DNA of 64,000 nt from Pyropia yezoensis (taxonomy: Eukaryota > Rhodophyta > Bangiophyceae > Bangiales > Bangiaceae), in the NCBI GenBank assembly GCA_009829735.1, contig CM020618.1, forward strand, positions 32,092,894 to 32,156,893. The letters are read 5' to 3'. Of the stretch, positions 30,841 through 40,978 are shown piece after piece (positions within the stretch are counted from its first letter, which is position 1; each line of letters begins with the position of its first letter). The position numbers were made by a program, and so were the translations under genes. The notes under the pieces were generated by a model. That model searched no databases. It was not told where the DNA came from and saw only the letters and a list, made by a program, of their open reading frames with translations.

Positions 30841-33800
30841 CCGTTGGGGCTGGTCGTCCGAAGCTCACAACGGCAGCCTCGGCCAAGTGGGCCAGGAGGA
30901 CGAACCAACCGTGCCGGATACTGCGGCGACCTAAGGGAGTCCGCCCACCTCGGGTAGGACTCCCCAAGAACGTAAACCCACGTCGGGTCATCGCGGTGCT
31001 GACGGGTGAGAACTTCCAGGTGGCTGGACGGGTGCAACTTGCCCCCGGCCGCGCCTGTTGTGCCCGTATCGTGCTTGATACCGGGTCAGGAGCCTCCTTG
31101 ATACGCAAGTCGCTATTACCAAAGGAGGTGAAGCTCCAACGCTGGAGGTCCAAGGCTGACCATATGATTGACATCAATGGTGGGGTACTTCCCATCGTTG
31201 GTGCCGTGACCCTACCAACTAGGTTGGGGACCCATGAGGTCGACGTGACCTATGGTGTAGTTGAGAATATATCGGTACCCCTGCTTCTGGGTACCCCTTA
31301 TGTCGTAACACAAGTGCCTTTGATCTGTGGCCCCGAGTACTGGGTCAAGTTGATGAATGGGGAGACTATCCCCATCCTTGGTAAGGGAAAGTCTGTGGCT
31401 CCTGTGACAGTCTCACAGTCGAAGCCTGTTTGCTCTGTGAGGGAAGGGTTTACTGCTACCCTGCGTTTAGCCCGCAAAGTCACGTTGCCCCCCAACTCGG
31501 TGGCGCACGTTGACGTTGTAACTGATTTTTCGGGGAACGGGTTGGTGCACCCTAACCCCCGTCTTGCTCGCAAGCACCAAGTGCATGTTGCCCTTGGCAC
31601 GATGGACTCCAAAGCCGGAGTCCCGTGGAGGATCCAGGTGATGAACCTGAGTCCGACGCCCAAGTACTTCAAGTCGGGAGCCAAGTTCGGCTATATCGAC
31701 CAACATGAGGGACCGGTAGTAGCGGTCACCCTCAACGCGGGCGCAAGTAGCGACCCGAAGTCCGGAAAGGAGAAGCATCAAGCCAAGTCGGCCACCTCTC
31801 CTCGGCCCCATGTGAACATGGAGGGTGTTCCCCCCAGGTTGAGGGTTCAAGTTGAACGCCTCTTGGACCAATATCACAAGTTGTGGGATGGTCAATTGGG
31901 ACTCATGAAAGCCACCCAACACCGGATCGAGTTGAAGCCCGGTGCACCCCCTATACGCCAATAACCGTATAGGGGAGGACCCCGTTCAAGGGCCCTCGTT
32001 AAGGAGCAAGTTGCTCGCATGGAGGCCCTCGATGTGATCGAGGCCAGCAACGCCGAGTGGGCGAGTCCGGTGGTTATAGTCCCCAAAGTTGATGGGACCC
32101 CCCGGTTTTGTATCGACTACCGTAAGCTCAACGAGAGCACGGTGAAGGACAGTTATCCCCTACCTAGGATGGATGACTGTCTGGACCCTCTGGGGGAGGC
32201 GAACGTGTTCTCTACCCTGGACTGTAACGCGGGGTACTAGCAAATTCCCATTGCCCCGGAGGACAGGCATAAAACTACCTTTACCTGTCACTGTGGTACC
32301 TACCAGTGCAAGCGCCTACCGTTTGGTCTGTGTAACGCGCCGGCAACTTTCCAGCGCGCTATGGACACAATTCTGGCCGGAGTACGGTGGCAGATCTGTC
32401 TTGTGTACCTAGACGACATCATTGTGTTCTCCCGAAGTCCGGAGGAACACATTGGCCATCTTGGCCAGGTGTTCAAGCTACTTGCTGACGCCGGTGTGTC
32501 ACTGAAGGCGAGTAAGTGCCACCTCTTCACTCAAGAGGTGGAGTACTTGGGACATGTTGTCCGTCCGGGGCGTCTCAGTGTTAACGAGAAGAACTTGAGG
32601 GCCATACGTAAGGCTCAGTACCCCCGGACCCAGACCCAGATGAGGAGCTTCCTCGGGATGTGTAACGTGTACCGACGTTTCACCAAGGGCTTCGCCAAGG
32701 TGGCGAAGCCGTTGAATGAGCTAGTGAGCTCAACGCTACCGAAGAACCTGCCTCCCCCAAGTCGGGTGGAGCAGGAATCCTTTGAGACTCTTCGGGACCT
32801 TCTGCTGAAGCCCCCCATCTTGGCTATTCCCAGGTTGGGAGGCCACTACATCCTGGATGTGGACGCTAGCTACGACCAACTTGGTTGTGTGTTGCTTCAG
32901 CAGCAGCCGGACAAGGAGTACTTGCCGGTGGGATACTTTAGTAAGGGGCTGAACTCGGCCGAGAAGAACTACGGAGTCACCGAGTTGGAAGGACTCGCAG
33001 TGGTGTGGGCGGTGACGTCACTTCGTCACTACCTGGAGGGTGAGAAGTTCCTCATCCGCTGTGACCACCGCGCGTTGCAGTTCATCTTTAAGACGGACTG
33101 TACGAACACTCGTCTCAACCGGTGGAGGGTGCGACTGGCACCCTTCAACTTTGACATTGAGTACCGACCTGGCAGGCAACATGCCCTTGCCGACGGCCTC
33201 TCTCGGGTACCTACCGAGGGGCTGGACACTAACCCAGTCGATGAGGACATCCCCATCGTGGGGGTAGTCACGCGCTCGGGTCAGGCGTTGAACCCCGAGG
33301 CGCCAGGGAACAAGAAGTACTTGCCCCTGTCCCTGGACGAGGTGGTGAAGGCCCAGGCCGAGGATCCCATCTGCAAGTCGCAGAGGGATATACTGGATAC
33401 GGTGGTTGAGACGCGCTTCTTTCTGGGAGACGATGGCCTCCTCATGAGGAGGGGGGTATTCCAGGGGACCGAACAACTTGTCGTCCCCGCATCCCTCAAG
33501 GACAGTATCCTTGAGAGGGAGCACAACGCTCCCACGGGTGGACACCTGGGGTCTAGTAAACTGTACCAGACCCTGAGGACCAGGTACTACTGGCCGTCCA
33601 TGGTGGTGGACATCTACAGTTGGGTGGCTGCCTGCACAAGTTGTGCACAGAATCGTCTGATGGAACGGCGGCCTAGTACGGCTATGCTATTGTTCCCGGC
33701 CAAGGAGTCCTTCGCCGCGTTGGCGATGGACATCCTTGGGCCACTGCCCGTGACCGAGGAGGGCAACCAGTACCTCCTGGTCATCTGTGACCGCTTCACG

Positions 33801-34820
33801 AAACTTACGCGAGCGATCCCACTGGCAGAGATCACGGCCATGTCGGTCGTGTCAGCCTTCCTAGATCACTGGGTTGCCGCGTATGGCATCCCAGATAGTA
33901 CACTATCGGACAATGGACCGCAATTTGCGTCTGTACTGTTTCAGGGAGTGCTGGATATGTTGGGGGTTAAGGCAAACTATGCCACCCCCTACCACCCACA
34001 AACTAATGGGCAGGTGGAGCGCTTCAACAAAACTATTGTTAGGCAGCTACGCCACTATGTGAGTGAGCACGTAAAGACGTGGGACCAATACATTTCTATC
34101 CTTACTACTGCCTACAATTCGCAGGTTCACTCATCTACAGGGGAAGTACCCCTCGCTTTTGTGACCCCCCGTCGCGTGCGGTCTATTGCCGTGCGGCGGT
34201 CGCTCCCAACTAGGGAGGATGGTGGCAGTACGCCTACTCCTACTGAGAGTAAGGCGGAGTTCGCCGCTAGGCTTGAAAACCTCATCCCTAAAGTCAGGGC
34301 TGAGATGGACAAAGCACAAAAGCGCTACAAGCGTACCTTTGACAAAAAGGTGCGCAATGCTAAACATGTCCCCGAGCAGGGTGACTGGGTGCTGGTACAC
34401 TCGCACACCCCAACTGGGGGTAAGCTGGTATTCCAGACGAAGGGACCGTACCAGGTCCTTCGTACTGATGGGCGGCGCTTCACCATCGAAAGTGACGATG
34501 GGGTCCGCACAGTGAACGGACAGGACGTGGTCAAAGTTGCACCACCGCCTGCAGGAGACCCAGCTTGGGCGCGTGCGTTGGAATCGTGGCGCCTCCCCTC
34601 ACTGCCTGCGGCCAAACAGGGCCCACAGGAGTACGTGTTCGATAAGTTCATCGACCACGGATGGGATGAAGACACTGACCGCCTCATGTTGAGGGTGCGT
34701 TGGTTTGGCTACAAAGCCAAGGATGATACGTGGGAGTATGTGGAGGACCTTCCCGCTGAGAAGGTCCGGGCGTACTGTGCCCGGAATGAGATAGACCCTA
34801 ACAGCCCTCCCTCAACGTGA
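30837..34820 (+). pseudogene. pol: Pol of chromovirus element 2 (two in-frame stops)
   Basis: A single frame from the ATG at 30837, broken by TAA at 31962-31964 and TAG at 32238-32240. Comparison with element 1 shows the stops at a Gln codon (C to T) just before the RT and at the Trp of the NAGYWQIP motif (G to A). Otherwise it reads protease (DTGSG), RT with YLDD (LVYLDDIIVFSR), RNase H, HHCC zinc region, DDE integrase and a C-terminal chromodomain (WFGY, DDTWEY). The ATG overlaps the gag stop. Without readthrough, neither a complete RT nor an integrase could be made. There is no frameshift anywhere in nearly 4 kb. Confidence 0.93.
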
Positions 34821-34931
34821 GGGAAGGCCGAGCAACAGTGCCACGAGAGTGCTTCGAGTCGAAGTGGTACGCAGAGTGGCTTTTAACTACAGCCCTAACC
34901 CTCACACTCTCACAACAAAGGCAGCTGCCAA

Positions 34932-36875
34932 CTAGGCACGCATGCTAGACTCTCCCACTCCACGGCCCTCGCCCTCACGTGGAGGCGAGCGGCGAGACCC
35001 ACGCCGATAACGGTCTCCACTCGTTGGAGGGGGCGGCGGCTCCAAGTCGGAACCGTCGCGCCCCTCACGGTCGCGAAAGTGGCGCCGACCGTGGCCACTC
35101 TTCTGCCTGGTCTTGCGCGCAAGTTTGCGACGCAGACGCTGGACAGACTCCGTCTCCGACGGGGTAGAGGACTCCGAGACGGAGTAAGACAACTCGTCTT
35201 CCGACACGGAGGGAGAGCGCCGAGAGTGTCGGCGACGACGGCGAGGAGGCGAGTATGCCCGGCTCGCGCGACGTTTGCCACGCCCAAGTGGGGCTGGCTG
35301 GGGCATAATAGCCCCAATACGAGCCAACTCGGCTGTCATAAACTCCGCCACCGACTCGCAACTCGCGGTCGCTACTGCAGTACGAACGCGCTCCTCAAGT
35401 TGAGGAGTCTCGGAACTCTGTAGGGTTGCGGTCGACGCGGCCAACCAGGAAATGGTGCGCACCAACGTGGTGATCATCATCTCTGAGGTTAGAGGCGTGG
35501 GCGGCAACACCAACTTGGGGTATACCGTCAGGAGGGTGGCCCCCAAGTTGGGGGACACCGGGGTGGAAGACTCCACGGCCACGCTGATCGGGATGTTCCC
35601 GTGAGGTTGGAAAGGAACCGGAGGAAGCGGAGGGGCCCGCCGAGGTGGCGGTACCCGGGTGTAACTGCGACCCCGACTTGGGGCTCCCGCAGTGGGTTGA
35701 GTCATGTGGTCATCATAGGACGGCACGGCCATAACTATGGGCTTGTCCGGGGGTGGCGCAGTGTGGCGATCCACCCCCGGGGCATACGGGTAGTCCCCGA
35801 TGCCCAACCCCTCTCGTAGGACCACACGGCCGTCGTGAAGTTCACGAGCGACCCACACGAACTGGCGAAGTGCGCCATCGTCCTTGGGCCCACGAGTGGG
35901 GCGGCGCAACTTGTGCTCAATGCTCTCCCACTCGATAAACTTATGGAGCCGGAGCATCTCCTCAAGTAGAGTGAGTTGTCCTGATGAGCACCCCTCAGCA
36001 ACTAGCTGAGGGGTGAGCTGTTCCAAACCCTGGATGAGCCGGAGGGGGAGATGCCAGAGCATCCCCCGCCGCTGAACACCGGACACCCAGGTAGACATGA
36101 CCTCGAGGAGCCACTGGGTGGCCAACATGGCCCACACCAGGTGATCAGGGGCAGCCGTCAACATGACGGAGCCGAAGTGGTCAAGCAACCGGGGCAACAA
36201 CGCCGGGAACCCGTAGGGGACCTCAACTTGAGGCCACCACTCGGGCTTCTTCGGATAGTACTGCTCCTTACTGGCAGCAGACTGTTGAGGAAACTCAAGT
36301 CGAGCCGAGGTCACCAAGTAGGGACCTCGCCGGAAGTCTTTCTCCATCCGCACATCAAAGTGATGAGTGTGCGGATCGGCCTCGTGGAGGTACGGTGGGC
36401 GAGTTGCCACAGCGTCCCACGTGAAGGTCGGCAAGTCGCCGGGACCCGGGATAGTTCCCCCGCGGTCCACCATGGCCTTGGCACGTTGGACGTCTTCAAC
36501 CTCCTCGTCGTCCAGGAAGGCAAACTGGTCCGTCCTGAAGCCGGCCGGGAACCCGACCCTACGGGGATACTTCTCCCGTAGGCGGTCCCATACCCGGCCC
36601 ATCGCTGCGCCAAGTCGGCCACAGCGAAGAACAGTCAACCCCTCCTCATAAAGAGGCCAAGCGGGGTAAAACCACCGCCCCAAGGCCTCACGCGGGACAA
36701 CTTCTCCCGCCTCCGGGGGAGATCCCGCCGTCAACCCAAAGCCGGGTGACGCGGGAGTCCCATCCCCCGGAGCGATCGCGGAGCCCCCGCCGGAAGTCCC
36801 GGCGGGTGCTGCACCGTAGGAGGTGTCCTCCATGCGCTCGTCAAGAGAGTCCGTCTCCACTCCCGGAGTCGCCAT
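34932..36875 (-). CDS. Opposite-strand ORF of chromovirus element 2, unknown function
   Basis: 647 residues from the ATG at 36875; the frame is open a further 57 codons upstream to a TTG at 37046. It lies between pol and the 3' LTR on the strand opposite to gag and pol. The N-terminal 60 residues are Gly/Ser/Pro-rich. Residues about 60-320 look like a folded, Trp-rich helical domain (WFYPAWPLYEEGL, PEWWPQVEVPYGFPALL, MLATQWLLEVMSTWV). A Pro-rich linker and a helical segment follow. The last 130 residues are Arg/Ser-rich with RRRRRHSRRSPS-like blocks, suggestive of RNA binding or nuclear localisation. No known family is recognised. The frame is intact although pol in the same copy is not. Confidence 0.75.
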   Translation of the reverse strand: MATPGVETDSLDERMEDTSYGAAPAGTSGGGSAIAPGDGTPASPGFGLTAGSPPEAGEVVPREALGRWFYPAWPLYEEGLTVLRCGRLGAAMGRVWDRLREKYPRRVGFPAGFRTDQFAFLDDEEVEDVQRAKAMVDRGGTIPGPGDLPTFTWDAVATRPPYLHEADPHTHHFDVRMEKDFRRGPYLVTSARLEFPQQSAASKEQYYPKKPEWWPQVEVPYGFPALLPRLLDHFGSVMLTAAPDHLVWAMLATQWLLEVMSTWVSGVQRRGMLWHLPLRLIQGLEQLTPQLVAEGCSSGQLTLLEEMLRLHKFIEWESIEHKLRRPTRGPKDDGALRQFVWVARELHDGRVVLREGLGIGDYPYAPGVDRHTAPPPDKPIVMAVPSYDDHMTQPTAGAPSRGRSYTRVPPPRRAPPLPPVPFQPHGNIPISVAVESSTPVSPNLGATLLTVYPKLVLPPTPLTSEMMITTLVRTISWLAASTATLQSSETPQLEERVRTAVATASCESVAEFMTAELARIGAIMPQPAPLGRGKRRASRAYSPPRRRRRHSRRSPSVSEDELSYSVSESSTPSETESVQRLRRKLARKTRQKSGHGRRHFRDREGRDGSDLEPPPPPTSGDRYRRGSRRSPPREGEGRGVGESSMRA

Positions 36876-37200
36876 GGCTCTCCCCAAGTTGGGGAGAGAC
36901 GCTCTGGCTATCGCAGCACGAGACCCGCCTGGAGTTGAGGGGGACTCGGATCGTGGGTATACGGGTGGCCTCCCCAGCGTGGGGCGGCCCTGTGGAAGGT
37001 GAAGGGGAGGTGGTGGTGATGGTGAAGTGTGAACTGAAGAGAGCAAGCTGCCAAGTGGGCAAGCTTGAGGAGAGGGGCGGTCAACGTGACCGCCTCCATA
37101 TCCGTGTTACGTACTCGATGGGGGACAGCAAGTCGCGCCCCCAACGCCGAGACGTGCGTTTACGCACCCCCTCACAGGGCCGACCGGGTCGGTCGGAACT

Positions 37201-37213
37201 GAGGAGAGGGGAG
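37201..37213 (+). promoter_or_regulatory. Polypurine tract of element 2
   Basis: GAGGAGAGGGGAG directly abuts the 3' LTR, the expected place for the plus-strand primer of reverse transcription. Confidence 0.85.
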
Positions 37214-37682
37214 TGTGGCAGTATTGACCCCCAGGTAGGGGGGCAACACGTGCCATGCAAGGGGCGGCAGGCCACTAGCCTGATCCGTTCCTCCCCCTGC
37301 ATTTGGGTCCATATTCCCTAAGTTTGGGATAGTTAGCTTAGTAGTAAATCCAACTTGGATTTGAGGGTTTTCTGCATTTATCGTCTTGAATTTTCGTGTG
37401 GCCCGGTGGGCAGGTGCTGGGGTGGGAGATTCTGAGTGGCGAGATTCTGAGTGGACCCTGGGGGGATAAGGGGAGGGACAGCGGGGCTTGGCCCTGCGTC
37501 CCCGTCCCGACCAAGAAACTGTTGGACCACACACCATCTTCTTGTTTGTCCGTGGGGGGTTTGCCCCACAACAGGGACAGAGTGTGTGCGACTTGCACTT
37601 CTTCCGGTTCCCCCGACACGGGAGGCAGCCCTGGCACACCGCCCCAACTTGGGTGCCGTGTGTGCTTGTGGTTTTTGCCACA
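37214..37682 (+). repeat. 3' LTR of element 2
   Basis: 469 bp, same ends and same length as the 5' LTR, with one substitution. Followed by the GTGTC target duplication at 37683-37687. Confidence 0.95.
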
Positions 37683-37846
37683 GTGTCGCCACGGGCGAGG
37701 CGCAGCGGGCGCCGCCGCACCGCCGCGGGGAGAGGCCGTCAGCCCGCGCGTCAAAGGCAGCCCGCCCGCGGCCCGGCCGCGCGCCCCGCGCGGCCGACCG
37801 ACAAAATAAACAGAGCCAGTTACAGGAAGAATCAACATTCGAGTCA
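37683..37846 (+). repeat. A2 repeat, right part
   Basis: Matches A1 at 42704-42867 with a few transitions. Ends GAGTCA, then TAT, then the B1 repeat. This boundary brings the two ends of the tyrosine-recombinase element together. Confidence 0.88.
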
Positions 37847-37849
37847 TAT

Positions 37850-37878
37850 CCAGGGGTGTACGAGGGGAAGAGGCGCCA
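37850..37878 (+). repeat. B1 repeat of the tyrosine-recombinase element
   Basis: 29 bp, one substitution from B2 (27634-27662). It ends exactly at the stop codon of the recombinase gene (37879). Confidence 0.8.
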
Positions 37879-39060
37879 TCAAAGTCGGAGATGGATGGGG
37901 AGGTACCTCCCCAGCACCTCCCGGGCCTCCGAGGTGGCCCGCCACCGCGTCTTGACGTAGTTCCGTAGCGTCGTCTCGACCGACGCGTGCCCCATCATTT
38001 CCGCAATCATGGGGATGGGGAGGCCAATCGCATAGGCCTCCGTGCCTGCGCCGCTGCGCAGGGAGTGTCCTTGGTAGCGGCCGCCCAGCGGCACATGTAG
38101 CGGCAACAGCTGCATGATGAGCTTCAGCCAGGTGTTGGTCACCCGGGCAGCCAGCCAGAAGCGCCGCGCCGGCGCGGGGAGCGCCGGGTCTGCAAAGAGG
38201 AGGGCGCGCGGATGACGGCCGGCGGCGTCGTGGCGGGCCACGACTAGGCGCATGAGGTCGGCTACCTTGTCGGGCTTTGAGCCGTCCACGTTGACGGGGA
38301 CGGTAAAGGCGAGCCGCTCGCGGCCGGTCCGTAACGCCAGCTTGAAGTCGATCACCTGCAGCTCCATGCCTTGGTCCGTGAACGCCACGTCGCACCGCCG
38401 CATGCAGGCGGCGGCGCCCGGCCTGTTGAACAGGACGTAGCAGAGGACGAGGCCAGCGCATTGGAGCTGGAGATAGACGTCTGGCGTGCCGAGGCCAAGG
38501 TCACACACCTTGAGGATGTACGCCGCCGGCAGCGGCATCCGCAGCAGCGCTAGCTCACCGCCAGCCCGCTCCAGGGCGTGGGCTCGGAAGCCAAAGACCG
38601 CCAACTGCACTAGCTTGTCCTTGGTGGGGTCTGCGTGGCCCGCCAGGCTGTGCAGCGACGCCACGGCGGAGAGGTATTTGGCCAGCGACGGCGGGGAAAG
38701 CGCGCCGCGTTGCAGCTCGAAAAGCATGTAGCCGATCATGGTCTCGGGCGACGCCGGCAGCGGGGGCCGGTGGTGGGTGGCGCAGTAGCGGAAGAAGGCG
38801 CGGCACTTAGACATGTAGGACTTGTGCGTGTTGGGGCGGTAGCCCTGCAGCAACAAGGCGACCGCGCCCGCCGGGTCGTGGAGGTCTGTAACCACGGGCT
38901 GCACCACACGGCGCATCAGCAGTTCCCAGCGCTCTGCGTCGTTGCGCAAGGCGGGGTTGCCACGAAGAGGAATGCCACAGTCCGCCAGGAAGGGGGCGGC
39001 GCCGGCGTCGACCGTGAACCGCGCGTGTAAACGCCGTCCGCGACCGGCAGGCGCTGCCAT
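37879..39060 (-). CDS. Tyrosine recombinase of the DIRS/PAT-like element
   Basis: 393 residues from an ATG at 39060. The start lies inside the RT-RNase H ORF (overlap about 145 bp, different frame). The catalytic set of phage-integrase-type recombinases is present: Arg213 in the FNRPGA region, His332-x-x-Arg335 in GHSLRSG, His358 in MMGHAS and the nucleophile Tyr368 in TLRNYVK. The N-terminal part holds a SAM-like helical core-binding region (about 60-140). The enzyme would integrate a circular DNA copy of the element without a target duplication. Length and motifs look complete, so it may be active. Confidence 0.9.
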   Translation of the reverse strand: MAAPAGRGRRLHARFTVDAGAAPFLADCGIPLRGNPALRNDAERWELLMRRVVQPVVTDLHDPAGAVALLLQGYRPNTHKSYMSKCRAFFRYCATHHRPPLPASPETMIGYMLFELQRGALSPPSLAKYLSAVASLHSLAGHADPTKDKLVQLAVFGFRAHALERAGGELALLRMPLPAAYILKVCDLGLGTPDVYLQLQCAGLVLCYVLFNRPGAAACMRRCDVAFTDQGMELQVIDFKLALRTGRERLAFTVPVNVDGSKPDKVADLMRLVVARHDAAGRHPRALLFADPALPAPARRFWLAARVTNTWLKLIMQLLPLHVPLGGRYQGHSLRSGAGTEAYAIGLPIPMIAEMMGHASVETTLRNYVKTRWRATSEAREVLGRYLPIHLRL

Positions 39061-40919
39061 TCTTGGCAGCCGTCCACCGCCCGCTGCCACCAGGGCTGCG
39101 CCTTCCACTCGGGCGCGATCAGCGTGACCGTCGCGTTCGTGGCCACGATGTGGCTGATCACCGCGGCGACGAGGTGGAAGGGCGGGTTGGCCCAGCCGTT
39201 CTCGTTGACCCACGAGTGGGCGAGGGCGTTGGTGCCCAGCGCGCCCGGGCAGAGCCAGCGGGAGTAAAACCGCGCGCACCGGGCGGTCAGGTCCGATGCA
39301 AACAGGTCGACGGTGTGCGGGCCAAAGAGCGCGTCCAGCCGGTGGAAGGTTGACGAGTCGAGGGCCCAGTCCGTCGAGTCGTTCTCGCGGGACAGCCGGT
39401 CCGCCCACTCGTTCAGCACCGACGAGACGTGCTCGACCCGCAGCTCCACCTCCATGTCCGCGCACAGCTTCTGCAGCTCCCGCATCTCGTCCATCAGAAC
39501 CGAGGAGCGGGAAGAGCCCGCCCGGATGACCCCGAGCGCCACCATGGAGTCGGTGCGCAGCCGGAGGATGGTCCCGGCGGGGATGAGGTGGCGGAAGGAG
39601 GCGAGCGCGAGCGTCACTGCGCCGAGCTCGAGGCAGTTGATGTGCAGCCCGTTCCTGTCCAAGCCGTGGAAGCCACGTGCCTCCGCGCCTTGGTTCAGGA
39701 CGGCGCCCCACCCCAGGCCGCTGGCGTCCGTGTCCAAGGTCATGGACACTGCGCCGGGCCAGAGAGGGCGGCCCGTGGCTGCGTGCGCCTGCAGCTCGGT
39801 CCACCAGCGCAGGTCGAGCAACGTTTGGTGGCCGAGTCGGACGTCGCCCGACGTGCCCGTGCGGAACATCATCGCCGTAAACAGGGAGCGCAAGTGATAG
39901 CGCGCCGACGGCACGGACAGTGTGGTGGATACCGCCGTTCCACAAAACTGGCGGAGGGCGCGGAAGCTCACCCAGCGTCGGTGGGCCGTCGCGCGGCGCG
40001 AGACCCCGACCGCCATCGCCGCTATCTTGTCCACGCGGTCGTCTGGAAGAAGGAAGCGCGCAAGGCGGGTGTCCACGAGGTGCCCAAGCAGGCGGACCTG
40101 CGTCGGCCCGTCGCGGGTGCCCTTGACCGGGTGCATCTTCAACCCCAGCTCGCCAAAGAGGCGCTCCACCATCTTGTAAGCGGCGACGGCTTGGGCCTTG
40201 GTAGCCGGCTGCCCAGGGGGAGACGGCGGTGCGCCGCCAAAGTCTTCCACGTAGGCCATCATTCGGAAGCCCTTCTCGCGTAGCACTTGGACGATGGGCC
40301 GCATTACCTTGGTCCACGTCAATGGTGCCGGCGCGAGGCCGAACGGCATAGTGATGGGCTGGAAGAAGCGGCCCAGGCACCTGAACGCCAGGTACGTGCG
40401 GTCCTCCTCGCGCAGGGTGAGGTGGTGGTACGCGTCCTTGACGTCCCACGTCAGGAGGGCGTCGTTGGGGCGCAGGGACTGCGCCAGCTCCGGTAGCGTC
40501 TCGTATTTGCAGCTGGCGGTCTCCGTGAAGCTGTTGATGTGCTTGTAGTCGTAGACCGCCCTGAGCTTCTGGGCCGTGTGGGCCACAAAGGCCGATGACA
40601 CGCAGACCAGTCGCTCGATCTCGTCGGGGTCGGTCACCTCCTCGATGTACATGTTGTCCAACCCCCGTTGGATCTCTCCGCGGAGGAATTCGGTATCCTC
40701 CGCGCTCAACGAGTACTCGGGGGAGCGGAATGAGGTGGGAAGCTCCCGCCACTCGATCATGACCCCGTCCCGTATCGTGTCCGCGACCCACGACGACACG
40801 CCCAGCTGCAGCCAGCGCGGCAGGGCGGCCTTCATGGTCACGTACACGGGCACGTCCCGGTTGCTGTGCCGTGGCAGCTTGGGCTTGTGCCGTCGGCGGC
40901 GGTTTTTGCCGCCGCCCAT
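38916..40919 (-). CDS. Reverse transcriptase-RNase H of the DIRS/PAT-like element
   Basis: 667 residues from the ATG at 40919, which follows the gag-like ORF stop by 60 bp. RT motifs: SSAFV, YDYKHIN, the motif A block TWDVKDAYHHL with Asp159, TMPFGLAPAPLTW, and a catalytic box that reads Y-V-E-D (223-226) instead of Y-x-D-D. The RNase H part shows TLDTDASGLGWGAVL, the LELGAVTLAL Glu, LRTDSMVALG and NEWADRLSR. No integrase or protease, as expected for this order of elements. The Asp-to-Glu change in the box would normally impair polymerisation. Confidence 0.9.
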   Translation of the reverse strand: MGGGKNRRRRHKPKLPRHSNRDVPVYVTMKAALPRWLQLGVSSWVADTIRDGVMIEWRELPTSFRSPEYSLSAEDTEFLRGEIQRGLDNMYIEEVTDPDEIERLVCVSSAFVAHTAQKLRAVYDYKHINSFTETASCKYETLPELAQSLRPNDALLTWDVKDAYHHLTLREEDRTYLAFRCLGRFFQPITMPFGLAPAPLTWTKVMRPIVQVLREKGFRMMAYVEDFGGAPPSPPGQPATKAQAVAAYKMVERLFGELGLKMHPVKGTRDGPTQVRLLGHLVDTRLARFLLPDDRVDKIAAMAVGVSRRATAHRRWVSFRALRQFCGTAVSTTLSVPSARYHLRSLFTAMMFRTGTSGDVRLGHQTLLDLRWWTELQAHAATGRPLWPGAVSMTLDTDASGLGWGAVLNQGAEARGFHGLDRNGLHINCLELGAVTLALASFRHLIPAGTILRLRTDSMVALGVIRAGSSRSSVLMDEMRELQKLCADMEVELRVEHVSSVLNEWADRLSRENDSTDWALDSSTFHRLDALFGPHTVDLFASDLTARCARFYSRWLCPGALGTNALAHSWVNENGWANPPFHLVAAVISHIVATNATVTLIAPEWKAQPWWQRAVDGCQEWQRLPVADGVYTRGSRSTPAPPPSWRTVAFLFVATPPCATTQSAGNC

Positions 40920-40978
40920 GTTCCCTCGGCAGGTAGTCGCGGCGGGGGGGAATGATCCCCGGCGCGAGCGGACGGCCA

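Larger units (their letters stand above)
28306..37682 (+). mobile_element. Ty3/gypsy chromovirus, element 2, complete but with pol stops
   Basis: 9,377 bp: 469-bp LTRs at both ends differing at one position (28316 G, 37224 T), primer binding site, gag, pol with two in-frame stop codons, an opposite-strand ORF of 647 codons, polypurine tract, 3' LTR, and a 5-bp target duplication. It is inserted in the A2 repeat of the tyrosine-recombinase retroelement. The near-identical LTRs show that the insertion is recent. Confidence 0.95.
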
